From Siniperca chuatsi (taxonomy: Eukaryota; Chordata; Actinopteri; Centrarchiformes; Sinipercidae), in NCBI RefSeq assembly GCF_020085105.1, contig NC_058056.1, positions 19,950,429-20,014,428 of the forward strand: a stretch of DNA of 64,000 nt, written 5' to 3'. The position numbers were made by a program, and so were the translations under genes. Positions 25,446 to 46,670 of the stretch are shown here, in pieces; the stretch's first letter is position 1, and every line of letters begins with the position of its first letter. The notes under the pieces were generated by a model, which ran no database searches, was not told where the DNA came from, and saw nothing but the letters and a program-made list of their open reading frames with translations.

Positions 25446-28400
25446 TATACTGTGATTGAGAAACACAACACTGTATATGCATGGAGTATGTGTGTTAGAC
25501 TGTACAAGAGATTGTAGCAGTGTGGTCTTGGCTTAGAGCTAATCATTGAGCTTAACCTCCTCTGTGCTCCTGGCCTGCACTGCATTGACCCAATTCCCTT
25601 AAGTTACCAGCGGTCTCCCTACAAGACTACATGCAGCTCCTGATGCACGCTGAAGCCCTCTGATACTCCATGCACATCCGTTTGGCTCACCTATGCACTG
25701 ACACTAACATTGTGGCATGGGAATATCAGCAGAGCCAGATATACAAACAATAAAGGTGACATGTATCTGTCTATTGATAGTCACAGCATCACATTTTTTT
25801 TTTACTAAATTCACCGGTGAGCTACGCACAGTTTAGGCTTGTCCTGGCTGATTCTGGTTGTAAAAAAATGAAAACAAACCCAAATGTTTTATTACTTTTA
25901 CCAAAACGATAGTGGGTTTTGACTAAACTTTCAACTTTATCCAATCCAAGCACAGATGTGTAGGCCTGCCAATGTAAATCAATAAATCAGTAAAATGAAG
26001 AACTGCTACAACACAGTCTCATCATCCAGTCAAAAACAGGGAAGTTTTCTTATAGTTCCTGACACACTGACATTTTGGAGTCATTAGGTTTTCACCAAAA
26101 AAACTGCAGTTTTCAGATTATCTAAGAAAAACACTGGATTATTGCAAATTGCAGTTTTTATGGTGGTAAATCCTCACACCTAAGCAAAAAAGCCTTGTTT
26201 TTGCCTGGATAATAAGCATTTTTTAGTTAAAGTTTTAATCCTTAATCCTTGATTTGGCAACTCCCACAGTTAACATAGTAACAGCAAGTGTGGTTTAATA
26301 CAAACAGGAGAAACTGGTGTATCTGTTTAAAGTGCAACCAAATAAACTCAAGTTGGTATGCAGAGATAGGCAATTTGAATCCGGTGTGGCAAAAGCGGAT
26401 TCCGCCACAAATGATGAAAACTACTATGTAGAGAGGTAATTACTGAACGTAAATACATTGAATGGTTGCTGCAGAAGAAAAATGCAGAAAATCTTCTAAA
26501 ATATCTTTAAACAATCCACAGAATGAAGCAAACAGGCCTGTTTTACGGCAAAATCCAAATATTTATCATCATTAGCATTTAGCTTATTAGCACTAGTGCT
26601 TGCTGTTGCCCATAGAGACGAGCAATGGTTAGTCTGACTGTTAAATGATCATTAAGACGCATGTTCAATACACAGCAGCTTCAGGTGTTAGAGTCTGTAT
26701 CTAAAACATCCCTCTACCTGCAACTTCTCCAAATATATGTGCACTTTCAGTAAGAGTTTAGGAAAACATTTCCCCTGAGCTGAATCCTGAGCTGTAATGA
26801 AACCCTGCAACAATAATCACGCTGATTCTATGCAGCAGCTTTTACACAGGATTGGATGCAAGATGGCCATGTAATTAGTCTTTGAGTGTGTATTAGTACT
26901 GAGTATTAGCTTGACCTGGGGAACCCTGGGTTTCTCCGTCTGGCCTCTCCATAAGACCCTGCTAATACCACGGCCTGGCAGTCTGGGAAACACAGAGGCA
27001 CTTGGCTATTACCACCAGAAATGGCCCAAGAAAGAGTAAAGAAATTCAGTTTCCAGCACTGGCAATACAGCAATAATATTTGTTTTCAAGTCTGCATAAT
27101 GTATTCAAATTTTTAGTTTTTTTTTTTTTAAGAAAGTCTATTCTTAGAAGCTGTGAAGGCCCCAACCTGACTGAAGCACTAATTACAGACTGGTGGAGTG
27201 TGTAGAAGAAGCCTGCCTGCAGCGACAGATGGTGACAGGGTTGATAGTTTTGGATTGATTCCACTGGTTTCTACAGGCGAGATCAACCAGGCACAGCTTT
27301 TTTATAATACCAGTTGATCCACGTCTGATAATAACGCAGATGGTTAAAAGCGGAGACAACATGGGAACCCCGCTCCAGACTGCTTGGGACACTCCCATGA
27401 TGCAACAGGGATTATATGAAACTGGCCGTTAACTTTTCTTTATCTCAAACCACAAAATACTTTCAATTTTCTCTCAGTTCTCATAATTTCTTTCTTTCAG
27501 ATTTAAAGATGGATTGTGGCAATAGTGTTTTACATTAAATGAACGGCTGATATTTGAACAAAATGTCAGATAAAACACGGTAACTCAGAGGTCTCAGTAT
27601 GCATAATTGACCAGAACAGCCATCCTGGCCTTAGATTAGTTATGCACGAGGCCAAAAAAATCCTGCCTAATGCCATGTATAATGAAGACTATATAGACCT
27701 TTCGAATGAGCTGATGCTGTCAGAACAACTAAAAGCCTTCAGCATTGATCTGTTCCAGTATTAAAACACGCTGTATGCAGTATTTAGTTATATATAGCTC
27801 AGAAGTGCTCAACAGTGATGGTGCACCTGACTAGACTTGTGCTGTCAAAGCAACAGACAAACTTAAACATCATGAGGAGACAGCAGTTAACTATTTTTAT
27901 CAGTGAGAATAACTGGGTGAAGATAAGGCTAAAAAAAGCCTTATAGTGGTAAGCTCAGTATGAGAAGAGAATACATTTTTGTTTGATGCTTTTGGGATTA
28001 AACTGGTTGTAAATCAAGCCTGAAATTACATGTTATGACTATTTTCTACACTGAAGGGCTGCTACTCGTTCAATGAAATGCCCAGATTGTGGATAAACAA
28101 AAGCCAGATTTATTATAGAATTAAATATAGCTCACCAATTTCTGTTGCCAACATTATCAATAGTTTCCTCCTTTAAATAAGCTAAATTGTTCCACAAAAA
28201 GTAGAAAACCGCAAATGCGCAGGAACACAAGCTGGAGCATGGTCATAAACAGTATGCTTCTCTCACGCGAAGCAGCAACACCTGAACCTGATTAAATTAA
28301 CTTCCTTAAGTACTTCTCTGTATTAATTACTTCAAAATAAGGATGCTACACCTGGTAGTCGGAGGTGTAAATATAATTAAACACAAACACATGCATAGAA

Positions 28401-30540
28401 CTGAAAAATTCTATATTTTAATATTACCTTTATTTATTCAGGAATAGTTCATTGAGCATGCATCTTCCTCCTGAGCAACAACCAGTGTCAAATTCACACA
28501 GTTTCTCATTACAAATGGCAACAACAAAATAACTATGTCACACAGGCTTCAAACACTAAATGAAAGTTGCTCTACATTCATTTTTTAAGAAAAGGGGAGA
28601 AACGCCTTTCCCTGAGACATTTTATCAGCCAGACACCTTCAAGTCATGGGCATGTTTCTGCATCTTCTGGCCTACTGATGCCTCACTGTAAGCCAATATG
28701 TATATTTGTGTATATTTATTTTTATATTTTATTTTCCTCATTTTGTTCTTGCTATTTGACTTAAAATGTTCTCTTTTCACTTGATTATTCTTACAGCCAT
28801 GTTAGCACTTTGTAATCGCTGATTTTGGAAAGTGCTATATAATAAACCTTATTATTATTATTTAAAACAGAAAAGGATGACAATGGCACAAAAGTGGCAG
28901 AAAGTAAATGGTGAAAATGAACATTGTTGGATGGATTTTCACTCAAGGGAGAACAACTGCTGTCAGACCTTGGTAACCCTGGGTAACACTGCAATTATAC
29001 CCTTTTAGATCTTATATGCATGCATGGTTAAATAATTAAGTTAAAAGAAATCAACCAGCTAAACATCCATCTCAGAAACTGCACCCACATAATACCAATA
29101 ATAATTGTTTTTTCATTCTCTGAATCCACAAAAACTTCTCTGCAAGCCAAATTTCTGACCTGATCTGATCATGATAATTGCAGAAAAACTGGCGGCTGCT
29201 AGTGTGTGTGGAGCTGCCCAGCCTGCCTGCAGACATAAGCAGACATAAATGACTTCCCCGAGAAAATTCACATTTTTCTCAACATCTAGCCATCCGGACC
29301 TTGGTTATCTCACACAACTTTGTGTAGTGTGGTTTAGTGGGCCTTAGTGAGAAAAACAAAAACAAAAACAAAACAAAAAAACCCCATCCCAATCATCAAT
29401 TATCAGCATCTATACTCATCTCCAGCATCAACAGAAACGTCAGCATCATCTCCTCTTTCTGTGTTTCTCCTTGTTACCATGTATTGAGTCATTTCTGTGT
29501 CCTGCCTAAGCAGAGAGAAGTGTTCTTATGCAATTGTACTGTGGCCATTCAAGACAGACAAACGGACAGGCAGACACTCCCCCACACTTCCACTTATCCC
29601 CCATCCTCAACCGACACATGCATGCTTTAACATCTGCATCCCTATGCTACTCTCAACCACACACTTTTAAGCGTCATAACAGGATTTACTGTCATACAGC
29701 TCTCTTCTCTTGTCTCGCAAACCCTGCAACCCCCACACACACCCATGACTGGCAGTGTTCAATGCATACAGGAAGTTGAGTCACATACATATTCACACAT
29801 ACATAGAGAAGGCCTGAATGATTCACAACTCCTTTTGCATGTCATGATGGCTCTCCTCTCCGCACATCAGGCATGGAGGAGGAGACATGGAGAAACATCC
29901 AGATGGAGGATTAACCATGGCATTTGCCACAGAAATCGGGCTTCATGCGTCACGCAGGCGTCATTATTAGTGTATAGTGTAATGTTGGCGTGCATCTCCG
30001 TCTCGGCTGTAGTCAGGAAGGGGTGGCAGGAGAGGGCTTGCCGTCGGTCCGCAGATTGGTGCGCAGCGCCATTACAGACCACCCCACTCTGCTTGGTTCA
30101 TTCATAAATACCAGAGGATCGCCATCTCGCAGAGGTGCCATCATTTCGCAGTCGCAGCAACCCCCCCACCCCCCTCCCACCACCACCAACCCCTCCTCCC
30201 GTTACTCCTCAAAGCAATATGATAAACCCTCATATCTTTGCCCTGTCTCTCCCTCTCCTGCTGACTGCCAATATGGCTGTACGGGCAAAGGCTGCATACA
30301 ATTCACACGACGGAGTTTATCAAACACAAATGTGAGTCGTGATAGGAACCGGTGCGGATGAATTTAAATCAATAGCAACCGGACAAATAAACAAAATGAC
30401 ATGTGTTATCCCGTATTGGCCGCGAACAGCAGGAATCGTGTGCGCTCAACAGTCAGCCAGGCAGAAGGACCGCGGTTACGCCACTGAATACCAACATCTA
30501 ACCTCCATGTAAGATGTGGGGATGAGCGGCATCTCCCTAC
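25446..30540. other. intergenic, no coding exon seen
   Basis: About 5 kb without a supported gene. It includes a retroposon-like tail at 28797-28862, an (AAAAC)n stretch at 29350-29378, and at 29880-30130 a GC-richer block containing TGCGTCACGCAGGCGTCATT, which looks like promoter or enhancer sequence but is unassigned. Confidence 0.45.
28797..28862 (+). repeat. retroposon 3' tail
   Basis: TTTGGAAAGTGCTATATAAT followed by AAACC and (TTA)n resembles the common fish LINE/SINE tail in which a GAAAAGTGCTATATAA block precedes an (ATT)n microsatellite. Upstream body not recognisable. Confidence 0.5.
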
Positions 30541-30720
30541 CTGGTCGTGAAGTATAGCTCCGCTTCAGGCTCGTCCTTGGTTTAGACGGTTGAAAGACAA
30601 ACGCCGAAAGCGTCTTAAAGCATTTTACACGGTTCATGTAGAGCTCATGTCGTCCGATTTCCAACGCCACCACAGCAGACTCTCTCTCTCTCCTTTCTCC
30701 CTCTCTCGCATTTAGGACGT
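30541..30720 (-). other. diras1: candidate diras1 non-coding first exon
   Basis: The minus strand shows a GACCAG|GTAGGG donor after 30541, preceded by CpG-containing sequence and a GA-rich stretch (GAGAGAGGGAGAAAGGAGAG) like many vertebrate first exons. It is in diras1 orientation about 12 kb upstream. No other gene between 18.7 and 34.8 kb explains it. Assignment is inference. Confidence 0.3.
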
Positions 30721-32387
30721 GGGAGGTGCTATGCCCTCTCCCTTTTCTGTCCACACTTGGGTTTTCTTTCAGTTCATACACTTCCTAGTGGTTGGATGCC
30801 AGCAAAATAAGCTATTTCAAAAAGACTTCCTCTAAAAGAAATTTATTTTATCCTGGAAGAGCGCAACTGTGAAAATGTGTGGCATTAATAATAGGACACC
30901 GTACAGGCCAACTAATCCTAATATTCCTATGTGGAGCCACAATCTAATCATGTGTAATATAAAATAGCTAAAAAACCTAGAAGTAAAACTATTGATGGTC
31001 CCTGAGCAACAGATCACATTAAAGTAGCCCTATTGATTAAATTAAATTCACGGTCAAAAATGTAACCTAAGCAGAGCCCCATTTCATTTCCAAATCAATT
31101 TGTCGATGTTTCAGCCACAGCCAAGTGTAATGCAGCTACTAGATACCAGATGTATGCCAGTTTCACTTTGGCTTATAGCTGCAGAAATTAAAATACGACT
31201 AAAACGTGAATTCTTGAGTGAAATTACTCTTGAGTGAGAGTAAAAGGGCAGAATTGTTGGATTCGACATAAACAAGGGTTATATAAACGCACATAACTGT
31301 ATCAATCAGATATGAGTTATATCAAGGAAGGGTATCTAGAGATACTAGAAATACATGACAGAATGTTTTGTATTTCGTTTTATTAATAAGGTCATATGTG
31401 AAGTCAGCCTGGAGAGCTTTTAATGAAAAAAAACAAAAACAAATCAGCACCACGGACAGCGACCTGATTGTGTTTCAGCACCACGGACAGGGGAAAGAAT
31501 ACAGTAGTGTATACAGTAGGCTATAGGATGCATATAACATAAATGCACACATAATAGAGAAAAACAACATGTAATAGGTGGAAAGGTGGTACGAGATCAG
31601 AGTCGATAAACAAGGAAGTATACTAGCCCAGTATAAAGACGCCCAGAAGAATTCTCAGCCCATCTCGGCAAAAATGATAACATTTCATTAATTTCGTTTA
31701 ATATCACAAATAAGTGTGAGGAGGCTTAGCCCTGGTGCTAATAAGGGCCTATGGCCGAGTTAGACCAGGCCTTGTTTTGAGCTGTTTCTCTGTACGTGAC
31801 GGTCTCACTGTATGACTCACCAACTCTCCATCCACACAGCTTTGTGTTTGTCCCCCTCTGTCGGTGAGCCTGGGAACTGCAGGAGACGGTACAAACCAGC
31901 CAGTGACGGTCAAACAAACAGACAGGGTGGTTACAACTAGCATTGATTGTTTCAGTCTGGGGGATAATGAGCAGAAGATCAGGGAGGAGCGGGATAATGC
32001 AGGGTTAGACAGGAGAAAAGAGTATGCAAGAATATGCAGATGGAGAGTCAGATTGCACAGGAGAAGAGAGGGATACAGAGACTCTGTTCAAAACAGGACT
32101 TAAGAAGAGTCTACAGCCATACTTGTGGCATTGTGAAGCTGTAAACCTACCTAACCTCGGTGCTCCCAGCCTTTATTTTCAGAATTAAGTCTTCTTACCT
32201 ACCTAGGTTAACATTAGTATTAACTTAGCTTATTATATGAAGAAGCTTAAATGTGTTGTTTGCAGTAGAATACATGAGTAACTTTTAGGCCCTATCAAAA
32301 TGAAGTTCCTTAATATCATTATTCAGGTATAAGAATAAACTTTAAAATCTCAACTTTGAAGGAGAAGTCCTCAGAAAACATCACTAA
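30721..32387. other. intergenic, no gene seen
   Basis: AT-rich; a direct repeat of CAGCACCACGGACAG occurs at 31445-31490. No splice-supported exon. Confidence 0.4.
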
Positions 32388-33065
32388 GAGTCTACAGCCA
32401 TGCTAGCGGCTCGGTAAGGCTGTGCTAGACACAGCAGTGCTTTGAGCTAAATGCTAACATCAGCGTGCTAACATGCACACAATGACAATGCTAACATGCT
32501 GATGTTGTTAAGCAGGTATGTTTACCACAGTCACTAGCTTAGATTAGCGTGTTAGCAGGCTAACATTTGCTAATTTGCACTAAACAAAGTACAGCTGAGG
32601 TGGGAATGTCATTGGAAAATTAAAAATTAGCTACAACTTTGACCAGATGATGGCGCTACAGGAAAGGTCAGGGGGATCACCAAAGTCAGCAGGATTCATC
32701 ATCTGGAAACCATGTCTGTGCAAAATCTTGCGCCAAACAATCAAGTAGATGTTGCGATATTTCACAGGTTAAGTGAAAACTTTGACCTGCTGGTGGCGCT
32801 ACATGGAAATTTAGAACATCACCAAAATCATTAGAATTCATCATCTGGGCACAATGAATATCTGTACCAAATTTCATGGCAATCCACTAAAACCAAAAAT
32901 GTCAACCTGCTAGTGGCACTTGAGGAAAAGTCAGGCAATCACCAAAGTCAGTAGGATTCATCCTCTGGGGACCATGAACATGTGTACATAATTCTATGTC
33001 AAACCATTCAATAGTTGTTGAGATATTCAGTCTTTAGACCCACGCTGCTATAGCGTGGCTAAAAA
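32388..33065. repeat. family D repeat, long copy
   Basis: Contains GAGTCTACAGCCATGCTAGC, GTGCTAACATGC, GATGGCGCTACAGGAAAGTC and ATTCATCATCTGG...CCATG. A module of 'ATTCATCATCTGGG..ACCATG', 'CCAAATTTCATGGCAATCCA' and 'CTGGTGGCGCTA' recurs about every 120 bp, so the element is internally tandem. Matching copies: 10955-11880, 51775-51985 (reverse), 57245-57560. Confidence 0.75.
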
Positions 33066-34801
33066 GTAGCTTATAATAAGAAAAAAACCCACTGAAAAAT
33101 GTTTGTGTATGTATAAAACATGCTTTCATCATCCACTCCTTTCCTTCTTTGTCCCATTCTCTTCAGCTTTTCTTCTACTGTCCTAAGCCATTACAGGCCT
33201 ACTCAATACAAGGCCTTGGATCAAACCACACAGCAACACAATGCAATAATTGGTTTCTGTGTCCAATTTCTGTTTAATCAATAACCCGTCGGCCACCGGT
33301 GGCTGAGGGTATACATAACAAACACCCAGCAGACACATCTTCACAGCAGCCATTTCCAGATGGGTGCCCTCTTCTCCCTGTGGCGGTGTTTGGCCATCGC
33401 ACTGGCTCTGTCCACCATTTCCCATGCATTACATCCAGCGCACAAACACAAAGGGCCTCCCATTCAGATCCTCTCAAGTGTGAATACAGAGCCAAACACA
33501 AATTAAAGCGTGGGTGGTTAGGCTGTCTGAATGCCGGTAAATGTACTTGAGGGTGACAGGTCAAAAGATCAAGTGGATACGTAGGATGGGAGAGACAATA
33601 TGCATGGTATTAGTATTTTCCCTGCAACAAATCACACATTTATACCAAATTTAAAATAGAGTTTAATTCAAAATTATCTACAGCTACAAATTTGGTAACA
33701 AAAATTTGATTTTCATTAAAAAAACATTCTGTAGTTTAGAGATGTTTCAAAGAATTTGAGGTAATCATTATTTAAAGGGATAAATAACAATTTGGAAAAT
33801 GGTAACTGAAACGTTTAATGTTTCCCAAGACAGAGCGAGCTATTTAGGCACTATTTACTATTACTGCAGATAAAGAAAACATTTGGTGCTGCAAAATGAA
33901 CTACAACTAAATGTGCAGAGGTTATGGATCCAGAAATATAATTTCCCTGACTTGCTGCTGCTACAAAAAAAAAAAAAAAACAATTACAGAAATCACTGGT
34001 GTGTGAACATTGTAATTTGGACCAAATAAAATCCAATTTCCCACTTTGTGAGGAATGACACCGCTTGGAGAAAGGGCACCAGAAGACAGAAATAAATCTG
34101 AAAGTTTAAAGCCAGAAAGGAAGACACTGTTCTTCAGTCCATTAGGGTCCCAATTTTATTGTTTCAACATTATGATATGATAAATTAAGACATATGAAAA
34201 GGCAGAAGTCACCCAGTTAACTTAGATTGAAAACCTTCCCAATAGCTCAAACAGACTTTAAATGCTGCTTGGCACATGCAATAGTATGGCTTTTAAGAGC
34301 AAGAAGACATTAATGACATGTAAAAGGTCCAGTTTTGTTAACAATGTTAGAAAATGCTGTTTATGGACACATTTGAAGACAACCTGCTTTTATAACCGTT
34401 ATGTTACTCAGTCTCAGTCTCAGTTTTCTGGTCACAAATGGCTCAATTAGACATAATAATATTGACTTCACTGCCAATCTTACTGAAACCTGCAGGCACA
34501 CAATCAGAATTTTTGCTATCAATGTATTTCTTTCCACTTATTTTGTCACACTAGAACAACAATGAAAATAAGATCACATAAAAGGCCACAGTTTCACCAA
34601 TTGTCTTCGCAGTACTGATGGCAGTAAACTGATGTGAATGCACAAACAAGCTTTTATTTATTTTTAAGAGTGTGAAGCTTCAGTTCACCACATGACGGGG
34701 TGGTTCATCATTCGTCATGGAGGAGGGAGGATGACACACACAAAGTCTTTCAAGTACCCAAACACACATATGTGCACATACACAAAGCCTTCCCTTGTCT
34801 C
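33066..34801. other. reep6 3' UTR and intergenic DNA
   Basis: No coding exon seen. Sequence next to 34801 should be reep6 3' UTR (minus strand). An A-run lies at 33965-33981. Confidence 0.4.
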
Positions 34802-43416
<8,615 letters not shown>

Positions 43417-43529
43417 TTTCGGGCTTTACTGAGCCTGTGGCCGACACAAACCGCACAGAAACAGAATAAATGTTAAACGTGTCAATGTTTGAGGTATTTG
43501 TAATAAAAACAAGGGGTTATTTTACTAAC

Positions 43530-43625
43530 CTTGATTTGATAATTTGCCCGAAAACTTGCCGCTGGATGACAGTCTGCTGACACCGCCGAGTTGCGGTGGC
43601 AGTGAGGGAGGAGTTTGAAAGTCGC
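43530..43625 (-). promoter_or_regulatory. reep6: reep6 non-coding first exon and promoter
   Basis: A minus-strand CAAG|GTTAGT donor after 43530 gives a short 5' UTR intron to 43435. The exon is CpG-bearing (CCGCCGAGTTGCGG), and just upstream on the minus strand is GTGATTGGTC (reverse of GACCAATCAC at 43631-43640), a CCAAT-box sequence. No TATA box seen. The transcription start is not fixed. Confidence 0.5.
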
Positions 43626-44604
43626 CCGCTGACCAATCACAGAGCTCCGGTGAGTAACGTTTACTGCTGCAGGTGATTAAACAACGGTTTGTGCTGAGCA
43701 TAATGGTGGAAGAAGTTCAGTTTGAAGTCCTGGAGCCCTTTTTAACAGCTAAAAACATACTTATTGTTTGATATTGCTTATAAGCATTATTTTGAATTGA
43801 TGACGTGTTTCAGAAGTCTTGACTTACAGACTCACTGTTCTGGTACAGAAATATATCAGGGCATGTGACTACTTTTTTAACAGCATTTCCCCTACTAAAT
43901 CCTCAAACATATGCTGATTAGATAATGAAATGTTTTCCTTTGACCAAAGCTTTATGGTCATTTCTGTATTTTTTTCTTCATCAAATGTGCAAGTCCAGTT
44001 TGTGGCAAAGGGAAAGGGCTACTTCTACATTGGGTTGTGGATAAGGTCAGAAGAAAAGAATACAAACATTTGTAGGGGAAAATGGGTTAATTTTACAATT
44101 ACTGATATATTTTGACTCATGCAGCATTGGATTCTGTGAAACCGCAAAAAAAAAAAAAAATGGAAGTAAAGCTCATGTCCAAATGTACTAAAAGTAGTAT
44201 TTGAATGTAATCTATACATTTGCATCATCATATTTTATTACAATTATCATGTTTAAACTGCATAATCTTAATCTACAAAGAAACTAAGTGAGTATAGCCA
44301 TCAAAAAAGTGTAGTGGATTAAAAAGTATAATATTTTCCTCTGAATTGTACAGTACTTGAATAAATGTACTTCTTACATTCAACCACCAAAACCACCACC
44401 ACTACTTTCAATTTAGGTTCCATGTTTTTTTGGTAAAAATTGTTTAAAATGTTGCACTGGCCTAGTATTTGTTAAGGAGACTGTACAGCTGCAATGTTTT
44501 AGAAAATCCTAACTCAAGATCCACTTACTACTTTTTTCCAGGGTTTTCTATTGCATCTCATGGTCTTCCTCAGCAGACGGAGATTGCTCAGTTGTGATGA
44601 AGTT

Positions 44605-44685
44605 AGTCACAGTATAGTATAATATATATAGTATAGTATAGTATAGTATAGTATAGTATAGTATAGTATAGTATAGTATATATAA
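44605..44685. repeat. (GTATA)n array
   Basis: At least ten consecutive GTATA units with an ATATATA interruption, ending in TATATAAAATATATATAAA. Confidence 0.9.
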
Positions 44686-44979
44686 AATATATATAAACCT
44701 TTACATTTAGTATTGTTTAAATATATTGAAATGGGATAAGATCTGGGATTTATGATAAATGTTGGGGGTTGTAAAACATCTACCTCGTGTTAAGTCACAA
44801 ACAAATTGCTAAATAGTAGATAAATATATTAATAGCTTTAAAAATGGTAACAGTTGGTGTATAATCTTGAAAGAAAAAAAACAACCAGCAATATAAATGT
44901 AAACAAATCACCAGTTTACAAAAAATATCTAATATGCTGTTTTGTTTGTTTTAAAAGCAGTATACCTACCAAACCATCT

Positions 44980-45150
44980 ATCCTCATGGTCCATTTAGTA
45001 GCTGTTCTAGACCTTATGATCACATCACATGATCTTCATCAGCAGATGGAGCCTGTTTAGTTTTGATAGACCTGTAGATGTTAAATTACCATTTTTTTCT
45101 GAGCACTTTAAGGACTTATTGTACATATTGGCTTAAAAGTTTAGAATTCA
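44980..45150. repeat. interspersed repeat (family E), copy 1
   Basis: GGTCCATTTAGTAGCTGTTC, GATCACATCACATGATCTTC and AGCACTTTAAGGACTTATTG have close counterparts at 59745-60020. Confidence 0.6.
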
Positions 45151-45480
45151 AAGTTAATTTATATACCTGTATACCAAAAGAGTGATGGTAGGAAACGTTG
45201 ATAGGACCCAGAAGTTACTAATATACTCTGCTGTAAATAACACATTAAGGCCTATGAGTGCTAATGGTAACCAGGGTAAAAAAAATTAATTTCTGAAAAT
45301 AAATGCCTGAGAACAATAAGGTTAGGTTGCATTCATGGTCTCTGTTTGAATGTATAGTTAATTTTTCCTAATATCACTGCTGAAGCCTCTGGATTGACAG
45401 ATTGACATACATGATCATGAAAGTAGTGAATGACCGAAAATTACAAAATTAATCTCATGTCAATATGAAGATGTTGTGAA

Positions 45481-45715
45481 GCTGGAGTGCCAGCAGAGGG
45501 CAGCCTGCATCTATTTATGAACACAAAGGCCTTTGGGAAACAGCAGAGAGATGAGGAACATTAAGTCTGAAGTTTCTACATGTGCTTAATAAGTCCACAG
45601 GAAGATGTAACCTGTAGTCACTCCACCTCATCTCTCCCTTTCAGTTTCACAAGGACAGGACTTTTTTGCATCGCTGCTCCTCTGAGTTTAAGATCTTATG
45701 TCACAGAGCTGTCTG
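45481..45715 (+). pseudogene. relic of an Ig light-chain V promoter (V2 type)
   Basis: Colinear with the V2 upstream region 47430-47735: a GCCAGCAG(A/G)GGGC block, CTACATG, CTCCACCTCATCTCTCC(C)TTTCAGTTTCACAAG(A/G)ACAGG, an octamer-like TTTTGCAT (45664-45671), and CTGCTCCTCTGAGTTTAAG followed by TCATGTCACAGAG. After about 45715 similarity stops; there is no leader, V exon or recombination signal, so this is the 5' flank of a lost or truncated V gene. Confidence 0.65.
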
Positions 45716-46062
45716 ACAGAGAAACTATTACAGTCTCAGTTTTATATCAGTTGATACATGATTAAATGATGTTTTTTGATGACAATAATTTCAAAACTCA
45801 TATTAAGCAGAACTGAAATATGTTATTTATCTACAGTTAAACCCTGTAAGTAAATTAAAGGCAGACAAACAGATATATCATACCAACCACAGTGGACACA
45901 AACTTATCCTTAAATCCTCAACTGCACTTCTAATATAAATGTTTTCTTCTATTCCATTAAGATCATAGATTTTGTTAATCCAAGCAGTATTCCTCCTGAT
46001 TTTGTGTCCCACGTTGCCTTCAGTCTGTTGAGAGCAGAGAAATCATTTCCATAGAGAGGAGG

Positions 46063-46105
46063 TTTTGCATCGTCAGCTGATCTGCAGTGAACTGAGAAGG
46101 TTTAT
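46063..46105 (+). promoter_or_regulatory. V1 promoter: octamer-like and TATA-like motifs
   Basis: TTTTGCAT at 46063-46070 matches the Ig octamer ATTTGCAT in 7 of 8 positions, about 100 bp before the leader ATG; GGTTTATAG near 46098 is a possible TATA element. The same layout is kept at V4. Confidence 0.55.
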
Positions 46106-46171
46106 AGTTCTGTGAGTTCAACACTGCAGGACTCAGATCTGTCAGTCAACACAGCAGAAACCACAACCACC

Positions 46172-46642
46172 ATGACTCTCATCACCATCCTCATCTGGAC
46201 GCTGGCCTGCTGCTGTTTCACAGGTTCATTCACTCAGCAACATTTCAAACATGATGTGCTGTCTTTTCTCTCATTTATTTCTGCTGATAAATGAATGAGT
46301 TGTTTTTGTCTGCAGGATGCAGCGGTCAGGTGACGGTGACTCAGCCTCCAGTAGTGACATCTACTCCAGGATCCACTGTCACTCTCACCTGTAAGACCAA
46401 CCAAGCTGTTGCAGGGTGTGGTAGTGATGGCCAGTGTATGTTCTGGTATCAACAGAAATCTGGACAGCCTCCAAAGCTCCTAATAAGACATGTCAGCATA
46501 AGTCATTCAGGAACACCAGCTCGGTTTAGTGGCAGTGGAAGCAGCTCTGACTTCACATTGACCATCACTGGAGTTCAGACTGAAGATGCAGCAGTTTATT
46601 ACTGTAAGAGTATTCATGTAATAAACAGTGCTGATGTGTTCA
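46172..46642 (+). CDS. Ig light-chain V segment V1 (kappa-like)
   Basis: Germline variable segment for an immunoglobulin light chain. Leader exon 46172-46223 (hydrophobic [18 protein letters not shown], donor ACAG|GTTCAT), intron, V exon 46316-46642 (acceptor TCTGCAG). FR1 [20 protein letters not shown] with canonical Cys in LTCKTNQ; FR2 [16 protein letters not shown]3 [16 protein letters not shown], then [11 protein letters not shown]1 carries two additional cysteines (codons at 46417 and 46435) in C-GSDGQ-C, unusual for a light chain. No stop or frameshift. A 12-spacer recombination signal follows directly. The kappa-like FRs, the V-side 12 spacer and the four-segment cluster fit teleost L1/L3-type light chains; the isotype needs phylogeny. 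Confidence 0.92.
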
Positions 46643-46670
46643 CACAGTGATTTGTCGTCGTACAAAAACC
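46643..46670 (+). promoter_or_regulatory. V1 recombination signal (12 spacer)
   Basis: Consensus heptamer CACAGTG (46643-46649), 12-bp spacer, nonamer ACAAAAACC (46662-46670). Confidence 0.95.

Larger units (their letters stand above)
43626..45480. other. intergenic with repeats
   Basis: No gene seen. Holds a family S fragment near 44300-44405, a GTATA pentanucleotide array, and at 44980-45150 a repeat (GGTCCATTTAGTAGCTGTTC, CATCAGCAGATGGAGCCTGT) that recurs at 59745-60020. Confidence 0.5.

Noticed and set aside
44605-44685. Regular short repeats that might suggest an array with spacers
   Set aside because: Simple GTATA pentanucleotide without spacers; CRISPR is not expected in a vertebrate genome.
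46234-46452. Minus-strand frames repeated opposite V1, V3 and V4
   Set aside because: Identical antisense shadows of duplicated V exons, not a conserved gene family.
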